Assembly (NCBI GenBank): GCA_016758905.1
Contig: JAEPQZ010000014.1
Coordinates: 558,001 to 622,000, forward strand
Source: Umbelopsis isabellina
Lineage: Eukaryota; Mucoromycota; Umbelopsidomycetes; Umbelopsidales; Umbelopsidaceae
Length of the DNA stretch: 64,000 nucleotides
Reading direction: 5' to 3'
Part shown: positions 1 through 10,864 of the stretch, piece by piece
Position numbering within the stretch: the first letter of the stretch is position 1
How the letters are laid out: each line of letters begins with the position of its first letter
The notes under the pieces: generated by a model
The model's database searches: none
Seen by the model: the letters and a program-made list of their open reading frames with translations, nothing else
What the model was told of the DNA's origin: nothing
Made by a program: the position numbers and the translations under genes

Positions 1-738
1 TTTGAACCAAGCAAAGAGAACGATAATTGAAAGCTGTTGTGAGAGAGCTGTATATATAAAAACGGGCAGACCGGCTGCGATGAGATAAAAAGAGAAGAAG
101 AAAGGGTTTTTTGGTAAAGATGAAGGCGGAATGGCTAACTAGTAAATATGGGAACCAGCCAGCCAGGACAGACATTTCGTGGGTCACCAAATGAAAGTCA
201 CTTTATTGGAGTCTTTTTTGAAATTCCGCTGGTCGGTCAACCAGCCGCAACTGGCAGGTTGTGGATATCTCAAACAGCATTCAAGCACGTTTTCAAAAGG
301 AAATCAAAACAATCCCCAAAAAATCCCTTGAATATTATTTATTCGCTATACAGAAAAGAAGTCAAGTCCATTATACAATGTCAAAATATGGAAAGAAAAA
401 AAATAATTGGGTGTGATTTGGTTTTGGTTTGCCTTACACAGAGAGACAGAAGAAAAATATAAAATAAAAACCTTATAGTTTCAGCGTAGAGCCGTGCATG
501 CACGGCAGTGACGGCTTTAAGTGGGCAGTATTTTGGGCCCCAGCAAAGGTTTTAAGGAATGAATACAAAAGGAATATAAAAAAAAAAAAAAAAAGATATA
601 ATGAAGAGAGTCACAACACAACAACCAACCATCTGGAAGGGTTGGGTTACTTGCCCCAAAGCAGTCATTAACGAGCTGTTGTTTGTTTTTTCATGGAACG
701 ACTTTCCTTCTGTAGATATATGAACATACGCAGCCAGT
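1..738. other. Left-edge flank without a convincing gene
   Basis: AT-rich flank. It holds a TATA-like run (TATATATAAAA at about 51-61), a 104-codon open frame from 148 to 462 with no recognisable domain and biased composition, a perfect 16-base palindrome at 491-506, and an A-run near 579-594. The right part is the 3' flank of the minus-strand gene ending at 739. I see no supported gene here. Confidence 0.5.
491..506. repeat. Perfect 16-bp palindrome
   Basis: GCCGTGCATGCACGGC reads identically on both strands and is GC-rich within AT-rich flank. It could be a binding site for a dimeric protein or the stem of a short cruciform. No function is shown. Confidence 0.6.
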
Positions 739-2410
739 TTAGGATGCAGTAGTAGGCGCTGTTCGGAACGTCGCTCGTTGGTTGGTAAATTGACTCTTGC
801 TTCTATCCAAGTGACTCAGTATCTGGTCGAGCTCACGATAGCACAGCATCATGACTGCATCTTGGTTATGAAAACGAGTTTTTTCTCGTAATCGATCGAA
901 TCGTGTAATTAGATCCAGAGTATAGCTATCCCGTTCTGCTTTAGTCTTTTGACGACTTCGATCCCGTCTTCGTTCACCATAATTTAAAACATGTTGTATC
1001 CAACGACGCATCATGGACAAGAAAACTTGCTCAGGGTACTTCTATTGAAAATGGGGAAAAAAGAGTGCTCAGCAAAAGGCGGACCAATGTATTTTGTTTG
1101 TATGTTATAGCTGAAACAGGAAAAACTGAAACTGATGAATGCTTTTTACCTGTTGTGCATTTCGTTGTTTCTGATACTCCACTGACGTTCGTTTGGGGTT
1201 ATGTGCTGTTTGATTCAATGCATCTTGTCGCGGGGTATCGGCTCGTTGATCATTAAGTCGACCACGGTTCAGCCGTTCTAACGTGGCTGTTATCGTAGAA
1301 GCGTCCAATACATCATGTTGCTCATTATTCATGTCAAAGCATTGGTCGTGTAATCTAGGTACAGAAATGGTGATTCGGTCTAAGGCTGAGAATAATCCAT
1401 CCAAGTCATACAATTCTCCGTCGCTTGACGTTTTTTCATCGAGATTGTCAGCATTTGTATAATATGATGGCAATTTATCGTCTTGCTTTGTCGCCTCACA
1501 TGCTTCATCATACAGTGGAAGTTGTGAGTCAGACAGAATGGTATCAATTAAATTATCAATGGAATTTAGGCATGTGTCAATGTTGTCCCAGACATCTCCT
1601 GATAACGTTGAGTCTTTGGTACGAAGAGATTTCAAGTCGTCTGTGATTTGCCTGACAACCATCATGGCTTCATCGGTATCTTCGTTGGTGAATTGCCAAG
1701 TATTTTTGCGAGATATCGCCTTGTCGGCTTGCTGCAACACCTGTTGTAGGTTGATAGCTATAGTAATAAGGTGATCAATCAATGCCTGGGTATCTTTAGA
1801 TTTGATGACCGATTTTAACTGCACTCGGATGGAGCCGAGTATTTCGTTATGCATGCTACTTTTGCTATGGCGTGATATTAACTCACTAAGCATTTTGTGG
1901 CAATTGCGTAGGTCATGATCAACTGTTAATGTTGAATATCGCAAGACAAAAGCATCAAGCAAGTACAAGCAACTCAGATCTAACGCTGAACAAGTATCAA
2001 GTATGTCTTGAGGTATTAAAATGCGTTCAGGATGATGCAGCGACTATAAGGTGGAATGCAAGGTTAATTTAATATGCCTGCGTCTTGCTAATTTTCTTAT
2101 TTTTATTTTTTTTACGCCAGGTTAAAATATGCTTACATTCGTTTCCATGCGTCGCTGCTGGGTTATATTCTGACCAAAAATATCACTATAATCCAAAGGT
2201 TCTAAGTGAAAGTCTTGAAATAAAACACTTTCATCGTCATTAGGTTGCAATGCGTCGTGAGAGGGATTCGGCTAGTTTGTCATGCGAAAGGTTTAGAATG
2301 TTGTCAGCAAGTACAAGTTGCGAGTTCGCGTGTAACGAGAAAATGCTTACCAAGTTCTCGATACTGCTTCGACGGTTCTTTCGAGGTTTTTGACATTCTG
2401 CTGATTGCAT
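739..2410 (-). CDS. Unassigned alpha-helical protein, 463 aa
   Basis: I do not recognise the family. Four exons keep frame: 2410-2351, 2271-2137, 2043-1150 and 1041-739. The first ATG gives MQSAECQKPRKNRRSS, a basic start. The middle is helix-rich and acidic. One segment (around residues 290-340) has the pattern ALDR..PRL..Q followed by LERLNRGRLNDQRA, which looks like a conserved block that I cannot name. The C-terminus is strongly basic (GERRRDRSRQKTKAER) and helical, so nucleic-acid or protein binding is possible. There is no signal peptide or membrane segment. The gene is divergent from the ATP synthase subunit k gene with about 1.1 kb between them. The exon model is good because every junction has GTAAG/GTAAA..AG and preserves frame. 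The function is unknown. Confidence 0.7.
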
Positions 2411-3529
2411 TTTCAAAGATTTCTAATCTTTAAAGGAAAAAAAGTAACAAAAAGCCCCAGAGGGAGAAGGGAGGAAAGAGATAAAATATGTAATATGGGC
2501 AATGGGAAAAGAAACTGGAAATAGGCTGACAGGCACGTGGCTCGCTTTGGAGAAAGGATCGCTCACAAGTTTATATTGCTTTGCAAGGAGGTGCTGTTCG
2601 TCTTACCAACTGAGTGGCTTGAAATAGCCATCGGAAAGGGGGACAGCTTCGTAGTACCAACGGCTTGATGATGAACTCGACTATACATTTTTAAAATTTT
2701 TACGCGCAGCAACTGATCTTTCCGGGCTGGATAGGAGCTACCTATGTCAAAACTTAAAGAGACCTGGACTTGATTGCTCAAGCAATGCTCTGTTACCGAC
2801 ATCATCGATAGCAGATTAAGCAGAGTAAATATGAGGATGAGCAAAGCGGGCGACCAAAAATAAGAGATGACCGCAATCTACATTTCACAGGATGATCTTT
2901 TCAAAACAAGGCAAGAGCGATGGCGGATCACAAGGCTTCTGCGGTATGTATCTCTCTCGATTGCCCAGTCATAATATTGTGGCGTCCTATTTTGGAGCGA
3001 ACTCTGATCATTAAGGGATAAAACTGAAAGCTGGTTCATAACATTATCCTCATGTTCATATTCTATATTAATTTTAAAACCTATGGCGTACGTCGGCTTA
3101 CAAGCCATCATCCAAATTATCCCATTTAGTTTGGAGCCTGTACTCTACCTCCTGCTTGGGTTATCAAGAACATTCTCTCAGCTTGTCCAAAAAAAGACGA
3201 TGATGGAATGGTATCAAGACTAATAACATCCAAAAAGCCTACTAGCCTGCAAAGATTTACAAACATTACATGTGATACAGACCCTTACCAAGGGCATAAC
3301 TCGAATGTAGGGATGATTATACCGCAAGTATTATGCTGCATGCAGAAACCCAGTCAGCTTGCCATGATTTTCGCAAAGTGGCTTCACGGCTGCAAAAATG
3401 AGCTCTCAGTAATTTTTTAGTGGTAAACTTTTTATTTTATTCATGAAAACAACGTCACATTTCGCTCCCATAATAAACATTTCTCGACTAGCACCCCTGT
3501 TCAGCTTCAATACTCCACTGCTAACTGAA
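2411..3529. other. Divergent intergenic region, possible weak minus-strand ORFs
   Basis: Shared upstream region of the 739-2410 gene and the subunit k gene. Two minus-strand open frames lie here (3111-2878 and 2844-2563). The second has a hydrophobic stretch (about 2870-2800) and could join the first through a TGTAG acceptor near 2882. I see no known domain and no firm start, so I do not call a gene. Confidence 0.4.
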
Positions 3530-4150
3530 ATGGCTGGTCACTACGTTATTGCTGGCAAGGCTGTCCCTAACCATGTTGTACGTACACTTTTATCACATTT
3601 TCTGATGTTGTTGAGATACTCGTTTTGCTGCTTGCCTACAAAAACCGTTACGCCACATACACCACAAACAGATTCTGATGGCAGTGACATCTCATCGAAA
3701 TGAAAAATGACATTCTACTGCTTGAATCTTTCGCGCACCACTCGATACCGTCAAACACATGGTTGCACATATTTTATGTGGGCAATAGCTGGGCGACTTG
3801 ATCGAAAGTATATACCACTCGACCATGGTAGTACTTTTTGGCCTTTGAGCAGCATTAGAATGTAGACTTACAGGTTTTTGGCGATGAAATAGGCAGTAGC
3901 AATGGCAGAGTTCTCAGACAATTTGACTGGAGTATATCATGCTGCATAACTAACTAACATAACTCATCTTTTACTTTGACAATAGCTCGCCATGGGCTTC
4001 ATCGGCGCTTACGCTGCCCTCGGTGTCTGGGCTTCTTCAGGATCCAGCAAGCCCAAGCCTGCTGAACCCCCGATCAAGGCTGCCTCCGGTGATGAGGAAG
4101 CATTCATCAAGGAATTCCTCGCCAAGGCTGAAAGCGAAGACAAGAAATAG
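3530..4150 (+). CDS. ATP19: Mitochondrial F1Fo-ATP synthase subunit k (Atp19-like), 70 aa
   Basis: A small accessory subunit of the mitochondrial ATP synthase, associated in yeast with the dimeric enzyme in the inner membrane. Two exons (3530-3577, 3986-4150) join after MAGHYVIAGKAVPNHV to LAMGFIGAYAALGVW. The result matches the yeast Atp19 layout: a short N-terminus with GKA.P.H, one membrane helix (about residues 17-30), a Lys/Pro linker, then the acidic tail DEEAFIKEFLAKAE. The length (70) is normal (yeast about 68). The intron is long for this window (408 bases, GTACGT..ATAG). An in-frame ATG at 3443 would add 29 residues. I prefer 3530 because the family starts there and needs no presequence. 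Confidence 0.9.
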
Positions 4151-4552
4151 AATCCCAAACACCCGAGATATATAAAATTTTGCCCAACAGTAGCATTAAC
4201 CGAATTAAAAAAAGCATAAACTTTGTTACTTGATTTTATGTTTAAGAAGATGCACATCTTAGTGTGAAAGCAAATTGTGAATGGATAATTAAGCTACATG
4301 AAAAAAAAATAGGCAAAAGTTAGTAGCATGAACCCTTATCCAGGGTAGAAACACGCTAAAGGTGAACCCGTGGCCGTTTCCACCTGTCACAAGTTCAACC
4401 TCGTTGCCCGCCAGCTCGTCGGATCAACCCACCCCGTCCCCAACATTCACCCATTGCAGCTGTACCCGCAGCAACTGTTCTCTTAGTAAAGGCCTTTACG
4501 ACTCGGGATCTATATACAAGCGTACCCTTCTACTACGTTTTCTTACCAGCTC
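4151..4552. other. Short intergenic region
   Basis: Holds the 3' end of the subunit k gene and the promoter of the Nudix-CCCH-W2 gene. A C-rich stretch at 4360-4470 has an open frame from a GTG codon, but it resembles no protein and is probably 5' UTR or promoter. Confidence 0.5.
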
Positions 4553-6923
4553 ATGGATAGTAACCTTCAACTAAACCTGTATAGTGGATTGCTGATCTAT
4601 CGAGCAACAAGGAGCCCTGAATTCCTGTTATTTAACGATTCGTTCTCAAATAAGCGATACTGGGGTCCACCAAAAGGCCGTGTTATAGGCCAAGAAGACG
4701 AAAAAAAGTATGTCCTCTTTAAAAAATAATCCATGACGCGCCCCCGATAAACACGTAACCTAAACTTGACTTTTTCCGTTTCAGATGTGCCTTGAGAGCT
4801 GCTTTTGAGATAATTGGTTTAAACCCAAAGGATCTCAAAATAGAGGATGGTTTCAAGATCGAGGTGAAATATCTGTCGGGAACCAAGTGAGTGCTGGATG
4901 AATTGAGAACCTTTATGCGTCGGTTTGGATTTGTCGTATTAACATCAATTCTTCCATATAGGCCCAAGAAGGTTTGCTATTATTTGGCTCAAGCTCTGGA
5001 TGCACATAGCCGAATTGCAGCCAATGCCGAGGGGTTACATATTCAGTGGTGCAATGCGCAAACTGCTACTGAAAGGAGTGCTTTCAGAAACATGCAAGAC
5101 GTGTTTAAGCATGCTAGCGTGTTTGTGGAAAGTAAGAAGAAAGCAAGGCAGCAAACACGTAAGAGGACGACTGATTCAAACTACAATCCTTATCCTACGT
5201 CCCCCACTATCCCTAAAACACCTTCCATCGAGGAAGCTGATAGTATGACCAATCAACTCAAAGGTTTAAATATTACCCCGGTACTAGAGCCTCCTCGCGA
5301 CACTAACGAAACCCCGGTAGGTTTGGAGGGGATTGCTCGAGATAAAAGGACTGACGGTCACCGCATGAGTGGAAACAGATTTAGCAGGGTTATGGAAAGC
5401 ACAGATCCGGATGACAGGGCTGCGAAGAATCGGTCTAATAACCCATTGTACAAAACAAGACTATGTGAAAGATTCGAGGCGGAGGGCTATTGCCCTTATG
5501 ATACCAAATGTACCTTTGCGCACGGTACTGAAGAGCTTAGAGAAAGGACTGTAGAGCACACTGAAGAAGTTGTAAATGGTCGTACAGAATTTAACGACAA
5601 TGGACTATTCAAAACAAAACTTTGCGAACGTTACATGAAGGGAAACTTTTGCCAGTATGGCCCAAAATGTAACTTTGGTAAGTTTCTAGCAAATTCCCCC
5701 TAAAATACATGACCGAGTCATTAAACGTGCAATCGTCATTTTAAGCTCACGGAATGTCTGAATTGAAGAGACGTCCATCCAAAGATAGGAATGGCCACTC
5801 AGAAGTGAATCATCACGATTGTTTACCGCATTATAAACCACCACGGGTCGAAAATGGAGACTTGCGTTCGACACAAGATACCGAACCAAAGGAGACTAAC
5901 CTCGGCATTAAAGGCATTCCAATTGATAAACCGCTTTCACCAGTAACACCGATAGCTAGGTAAGAGCCATTTGGATTGTACGATGGCATCAATTGTGGTT
6001 GACTGATCCGGTCTATTGTACCAATTTGGGCTGATCTTCTAGTCAATTTGATGATACGCAACAGGAGTCTGGGCATGGATCCAATAAGGTAGCGCTGCTT
6101 TCTGCTCCTGAGTATACCCTCAACCTGGTACCCAAATCACCTACACCAGGTGCTAATGTCAAGCGTCCTAATGCTGACAAATTACCACTAAAGACAGTCT
6201 TGAACGGACATAGCGAGGTATGTATGCATTGGTGGTCATCGTCTAAAACAGAGACCTATTAATTAGTATAATCGGTATATTAGGACTATGGAAAAACAAA
6301 AATGAAGGTAGTAGAGCTTTCAGCGCACGAACGGGAAATCATGCCAATGTAAGCAAATATAAAAGTGATTTTATTGTGATAATTGATTTGCATGAGTGCT
6401 AATTCATGATATCAGTGTCAAGCCCAAGAGTCCTTCATCTCCTTGTATTCCACAACAAGACGAAAATGTGATCAAAGATCTTAAAAAATATTTTGTCATG
6501 TCTACAAGCGATCCAAACACATCTGCAGATGTAAAGGAAGTAACTAGGATAGAGATGCGACACAATTTTACGAAAGCTTCACTTTTTTTCGCATTGTTTG
6601 CCAGTCTCCTTGATGACATTTCCAAAGATAACTGCAACACTACAGTGTCTATCTTTAAATCACGAGAGAAACTTTTCAGCACTCTTGTTAGAAACACCAC
6701 AGATCAGCAAAAGTTTCTCAAGGCTTGGGCTAATTATGCCACAAAAAGGAATCAGCAGGTACTAGCAAAAACCTCTGTTGTTCTGTCCTACTGGTATAGC
6801 TGTGATATGGTGGATGAAGAAGTTTGCCTCAAATGGTATAACGAATTGGAAGATGACAGCAAGATCAAATTAAAGAGTGCCAAATTCATCGACTGGCTAA
6901 AGACGGCAGATGAAGAGGACTGA
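4553..6923 (+). CDS. Nudix (NUDT2-like) + two CCCH zinc fingers + W2 domain protein, 644 aa
   Basis: Seven exons: 4553-4707, 4785-4886, 4962-5677, 5746-5959, 6043-6217, 6284-6348 and 6416-6923. Residues 1-140 follow the Ap4A hydrolase NUDT2 fold: GLLIYRAT..EFLLFN, YWGPPKGR, KYLSGTKPKKVCYYLAQAL. In the Nudix box (G-x5-E-x7-RExxEExGx) the sequence is G..E..RAAFEIIGL, so two of the usual catalytic Glu are replaced by Ala and Ile. Residues about 249-328 carry two C-x8-C-x5-C-x3-H fingers led by YKTRLC and FKTKLC, the TIS11/TTP type that binds AU-rich mRNA. The second finger is split by an intron. Residues about 520-644 look like a W2 (eIF5/eIF2B-epsilon C-terminal) HEAT-like domain ending in KFIDWLKTADEED. 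The linker is Ser/Pro-rich. I infer a cytoplasmic mRNA regulator whose Nudix part binds rather than cleaves a nucleotide. Enzyme activity is doubtful. I know of no named family with this order of domains. Confidence 0.85.
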
Positions 6924-7270
6924 TAGAAGACGTCTTAAATCTAACATACCCTGTAATATTTGACAATAGTACAATTATATAAAGTTCAAAAGACTTTTTG
7001 CCCTTTGACTCTACGTTGGTTATATCGTCCGCACTGATCAACATTTAAACATCCATTATTTTATTGAAGGATGGAAAAAATAGACGTAGGGATAGAATAG
7101 AATAGAGTAGAAATAGAATAGGAGTAGACGTAAATAATAAGTAAATTGCTATGAGGTTTAGTTTGCAAAAAAATTTGTAAATTTATACATTGATAGGTGT
7201 TATCCATGCTATGGACAAAAGGGTATAACTATCAATCAAAACCAAATGACTCCAACAAGCCTGAGAAGAA
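6924..7270. repeat. Convergent 3' flanks with GAATA-rich simple repeat
   Basis: Short region between the stops of two convergent genes. At about 7088-7125 it has imperfect repeats of (G)ATAGAATAG. I see no gene. It presumably holds the poly(A) sites of both genes. Confidence 0.5.
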
Positions 7271-8185
7271 TTACAGAATAATGCATTCATTCTTGTTCTT
7301 GTCATGTTCTGATTTCACTGTGCAGACCAGGAGATACGTCAGGAACATAGCGAACGGCACTGATTTTTTCTCAACAGACGATATTTACCTGACATAGCCA
7401 CTTTGGCGGCTTGCTCAAAACACTCATTCACACCTCGATTATGCTTGGCAGAGCATTCCAAGTAACGAACGGCATTGATACTTCTTGCTGTGGCCAATCC
7501 CTGTATGACAGACATAGGGGTTTAGTGTCAGTTACGATGTCAATATACTGGCCAGCCATCCCGAGTATAGGGTCTAGAAGCATACCTCTTCGTACAATAC
7601 TGGGTGTTGATTGATTTGCTGTAGTTTCATTATAGTAGCTTCATCATCCCGAAGATCACACTTCAGCGCTACCAAGACAATCTTTACGTTAGGACGATAT
7701 TCTTGAACGATATCCAGCCATCGATACATAATATTGTCCAAGCTTTCGCGATTGTCCACAGCAAAGCACATCAAGATAACATGTGCATTAGAAAAATGTA
7801 CACCGCAAGAATGCTCGTGCTCGTCTGTGGCTAGATACAAGAAAACAACACATTAGGACGCAAAATCAAAAGCGTATGAAAACTTGAGTGTCCGGTATCT
7901 TACATTTTGTGTCCACCATAGACACTCCAACCTCTTGACCATCGATAGTTGCGTCTCTGTAGTGACAATCAAAAACGGCTGGCTCATAAAGCTGATTGAC
8001 ACAAGTGAGGGTGGGTTAGATTCATCAGTGAAAACTACCTTGAAGCGCAGAGCGGTTCGGCTTTATACCTGACCAAAGTAACCTGTAGTCATAACGTTGA
8101 GTAACGACGTCTTTCCACACTGGTAATCACCACACACGACTATTTTTCTATTGATATGCTTTTGCTCGTCACCGCATATAGCCAT
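7271..8185 (-). CDS. Degenerate Rho-family small GTPase, 202 aa
   Basis: Five exons: 8185-8069, 7991-7904, 7830-7586, 7500-7389 and 7317-7271. The P-loop is intact (GDYQCGKTSLL). The guanine-base motif reads LKCD where Rho has TKxD or TQxD, and the G5 motif is CSAK. The last exon adds a CaaX box, CIIL, which predicts geranylgeranylation and membrane attachment. Switch I reads YEPAVFDCHYRD, with Ala where Rho proteins have the Mg-binding Thr. Switch II reads VDTKSTDEHEHS, where DTAGQE is expected, so the Gly and catalytic Gln are missing. The rest (HVILMCFAVDNRESL, RPNVKIVLVALKCDLRDD, YLECSAKHNRGV) is clearly Rho-like and resembles Rho3. Rnd proteins in animals are GTPase-dead in a similar way. 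I infer a constitutively bound or nucleotide-insensitive Rho regulator. The gene is divergent from the Pub1-like gene. Confidence 0.85.
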
Positions 8186-8599
8186 TGTGACAAGATTAGA
8201 GAGGAAAAGCAAAAAGGCAAATGGATCGGCTCAGTTGGCTCCTATTTTCACCCAAGTGGTACAAATTGGCCTTGACCAATTGATTTTTTGGCTGGCTACA
8301 TCGACACTCGTTTGAAAAACCAGCAGGGTGGCCAGCATAGAAATCTTCACTGAGTGATAAATTGTCTACAAAATAATGGAACATGTGTTTAATATCGTTC
8401 TTGCCATCGATCAATCCATCACTGCACTTGTATTTATGGTGGTTTTTTTTAACTACTAGGCTTTGTCAATATAAGCGATTTACCAAAACGCTATGAATGG
8501 AAAAAAACACGAATCAGAATATATAAAAATCTCAGCTCCCATGATTTTTTTGCGTCGAGTGCTTTTTCTTTTTTGCGAATACCAAAAAATATATCTGTA
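8186..8599. other. Divergent promoter region
   Basis: Shared upstream region of the Rho-like and Pub1-like genes, with a clear TATA box for the latter and T-rich tracts. No gene is seen. The minus-strand open frame 8414-8196 has no family features. Confidence 0.5.
8520..8529 (+). promoter_or_regulatory. TATA box of the Pub1-like gene
   Basis: TATATAAAAA lies 71 bases upstream of the ATG at 8600, a usual distance for a fungal core promoter. It suits a strongly expressed RNA-binding protein. Confidence 0.6.
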
Positions 8600-10411
8600 A
8601 TGGCCGCCGATGATCAACAAACTCGAACGATCTATGTCGGCAATCTAGACTCTAGGTCAGTACATGCTCCTAATGCCTTGGCCACGGTCACATTGTTTAA
8701 CATTTCCTTCGCTGCGTCGAACAATACTGCACTACCTCCAACTTTTGCCTTAACTCTCGTCGAAACTACAGAGTGAGCGAACAGCAGGTACAGGAGGTAT
8801 TTGCAACTGTCGGCTCAGTGGAATCAATAAAAATAATGGCGGTACGTTTATACTGGACCCACACATATTACAACTTGTGTAATTTTACTGCGTTAGCCTG
8901 GCCGGTGCATGTCCTATTTGCCCTGTGCGTCTCACACGTTTTATCCATTTTATATGTTCTTCCACGCTCACTCTCCGGCAACAGCCTCGCAAACATACAA
9001 CCTTTGTATGTATTTTTATGTTTCTTGCAAGTAGCGTGGCTAAAAGTGGTTCTTTTTGAATACTGAGATATCTTGTTTGATAGCAATATGGCCAACAACC
9101 AGCACTTAGCTATGGATTTGTTGAGTATACTGAATCGGCTGCTGCTGACAAAGCCATAAATGAGTTTAACGGCAAGAAGATCTTCAATCATGTACGTTTT
9201 GAACAAAACACAGTTGTTCTATGAGAGGTGTTACAATCTCTAACCCGCCGTCGTCGTCATCAATTTTTTAGGAGCTCAAGGTGAATTGGGCCCAAGGGCC
9301 TAACACAGGCGAAAAACAAGATACATCAAATCATTTCCACCTGTTTGTCGGTGATTTGGCCCCCGAGATCAATAATGAAGCACTTAGCGCCGCGTTTGGT
9401 GCGTTTGGAACCTTGACGTGAGTTTTGATATTCAGGGTGTGCGTGTTGTATAGGCTGTACAAAAAAGTTGCTGACCCAGCCCCCTGAACTTGCAGCGATG
9501 CTCACGTAATGTGGGATCAATTGTCGGGAAAGTCCCGAGGATTTGGCTTTGTTGTCTTCAAGGAAAAGGCAGATGCCGAAAAGGCACTTGCAGCAATGAA
9601 TGGTCAATGGTTGGGCAGCCGTGCAATTCGTTGCAATTGGGCAAATCAGAAAGGTATGCAGTGATCTGGACGTTACCCTATGGTATGAACACCACCGTGC
9701 AATATGACAAACCTCACACACTTCTCTCACTCAAAAAGGTCAAACCGCAACCCCAGCCCCAATACCAGGACAAGTCCTACCCATTGAGACCGTGGTCAAC
9801 CAAACTCCCGACTATGTTACTACTGTTTATGTAGGAAATCTTCCCCCTACGCTTACTCAAGAAGAAATCGCTCCCATCTTTGGACAGTTTGGTATTGTTC
9901 AAGAGATCAAGTTGCAAGCTGAACGTGGTTTTGCTTTTGTAAAGTGAGTTTTTGGGACGAAGCAAATACACACAATGGGAAGGTCGCCTTTTTTGCATCC
10001 ATCCATAATTGTACTAAACCAATATTTCGAATATCTAGGCTTGACAGTCACCAAGGTGCTGCCAATGCTATCGTTCAACTTCAAGGTGCCAACATTGGTG
10101 GACGTCCTACCAAGGTAAGAGAAAACACGTTGTTTAATTCATATGAATGCGTGAAAAACAAAACAATAACTCTTCTTGTCGTCATATTTTCGTATTAGCT
10201 TTCATGGGGCAAGAATCGTGAGAACTGGGCCAACTACCCAATGGGAGCTTATCAAAACCAGGTTCGACATCGCGCACCTAACCCATCATACCGAGGTCAA
10301 CAAAACTGGAACACCATGAATGATTACCAAAAGATGAACCTTCCTGAGACTTCTCCAGGTGCTAGGATGAACAGCCAAAGATTCGGCAACTGGCCTGAAC
10401 AACGCCAATGA
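8600..10411 (+). CDS. PUB1: TIA-1/Pub1-type RNA-binding protein with three RRMs, 343 aa
   Basis: Eight exons: 8600-8655, 8772-8841, 9084-9191, 9272-9417, 9496-9653, 9739-9943, 10039-10114 and 10199-10411. RRM1 starts at once ([12 protein letters not shown]..., then YGFVEYTE). RRM2 has [11 protein letters not shown] and [19 protein letters not shown], followed by the typical [14 protein letters not shown]3 has [12 protein letters not shown] and [18 protein letters not shown], then [13 protein letters not shown]. This order and the linker motifs match TIA-1/TIAR and yeast Pub1, which bind U- or AU-rich mRNA and act in mRNA stability and stress granules. The short C-terminus is Gln/Asn-rich rather than a long prion-like tail. 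Intron 2 (about 240 bases, 8842-9083) is longer than the others and contains an open frame, which is not coding. Confidence 0.93.
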
Positions 10412-10864
10412 AAAAACCCCTTTTCTTTTATTGAATTACTATTATGCAATTGTATATTCGCTTATAAAAAGTAAAGCTCTATGCTTGATTTTCGTATATC
10501 GCAAACAGTACACGTATCGTATTTAGCTTGGTGAAAGAACGTTGCGTGATGCATCAAATCCAATCTGCGCATGAATAACATAGTGATATTTCAATAGGAG
10601 AGTATCTAAGTGCTAACGAGCTTTCCATCTGTTTGCCTTGCAAAACACAATTGTTGTAGCCATCGTGTCTGTCTGTTACAGAAGATACACTTGTGCAACT
10701 ACAAATTTTGTAAGGTACTACAAGTTGGTTTTTGGTTTTGAGCAACTACAGGTTTTGGAATTTCCCAGTACTTTGCCGGCCTTCCCAGCCAAATTTTTCC
10801 GACTATATCACCGCTTACTACGTCCCTGGGGTAATCCAAGCTCTCATTGTCTTTGTTTCATTCA
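10412..10864. other. Short intergenic region
   Basis: Tandem-oriented gap between the Pub1-like and WDR91-like genes. It holds the 3' end of one and the promoter of the other. No further feature is seen. Confidence 0.5.

Noticed and set aside
148-462. 104-codon plus-strand ORF downstream of a TATA-like run
   Set aside because: No domain, no splice continuation, and lysine-rich low-complexity composition. It could be chance in an AT-rich flank.
2563-3111. Two minus-strand ORFs that could be spliced into a membrane protein
   Set aside because: No start with family support and no recognisable domain. Only one hydrophobic stretch is seen.
8842-9083. ORF with hydrophobic residues inside the Pub1-like gene
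   Set aside because: It lies in an intron. RRM1 is continuous only if this stretch is removed.
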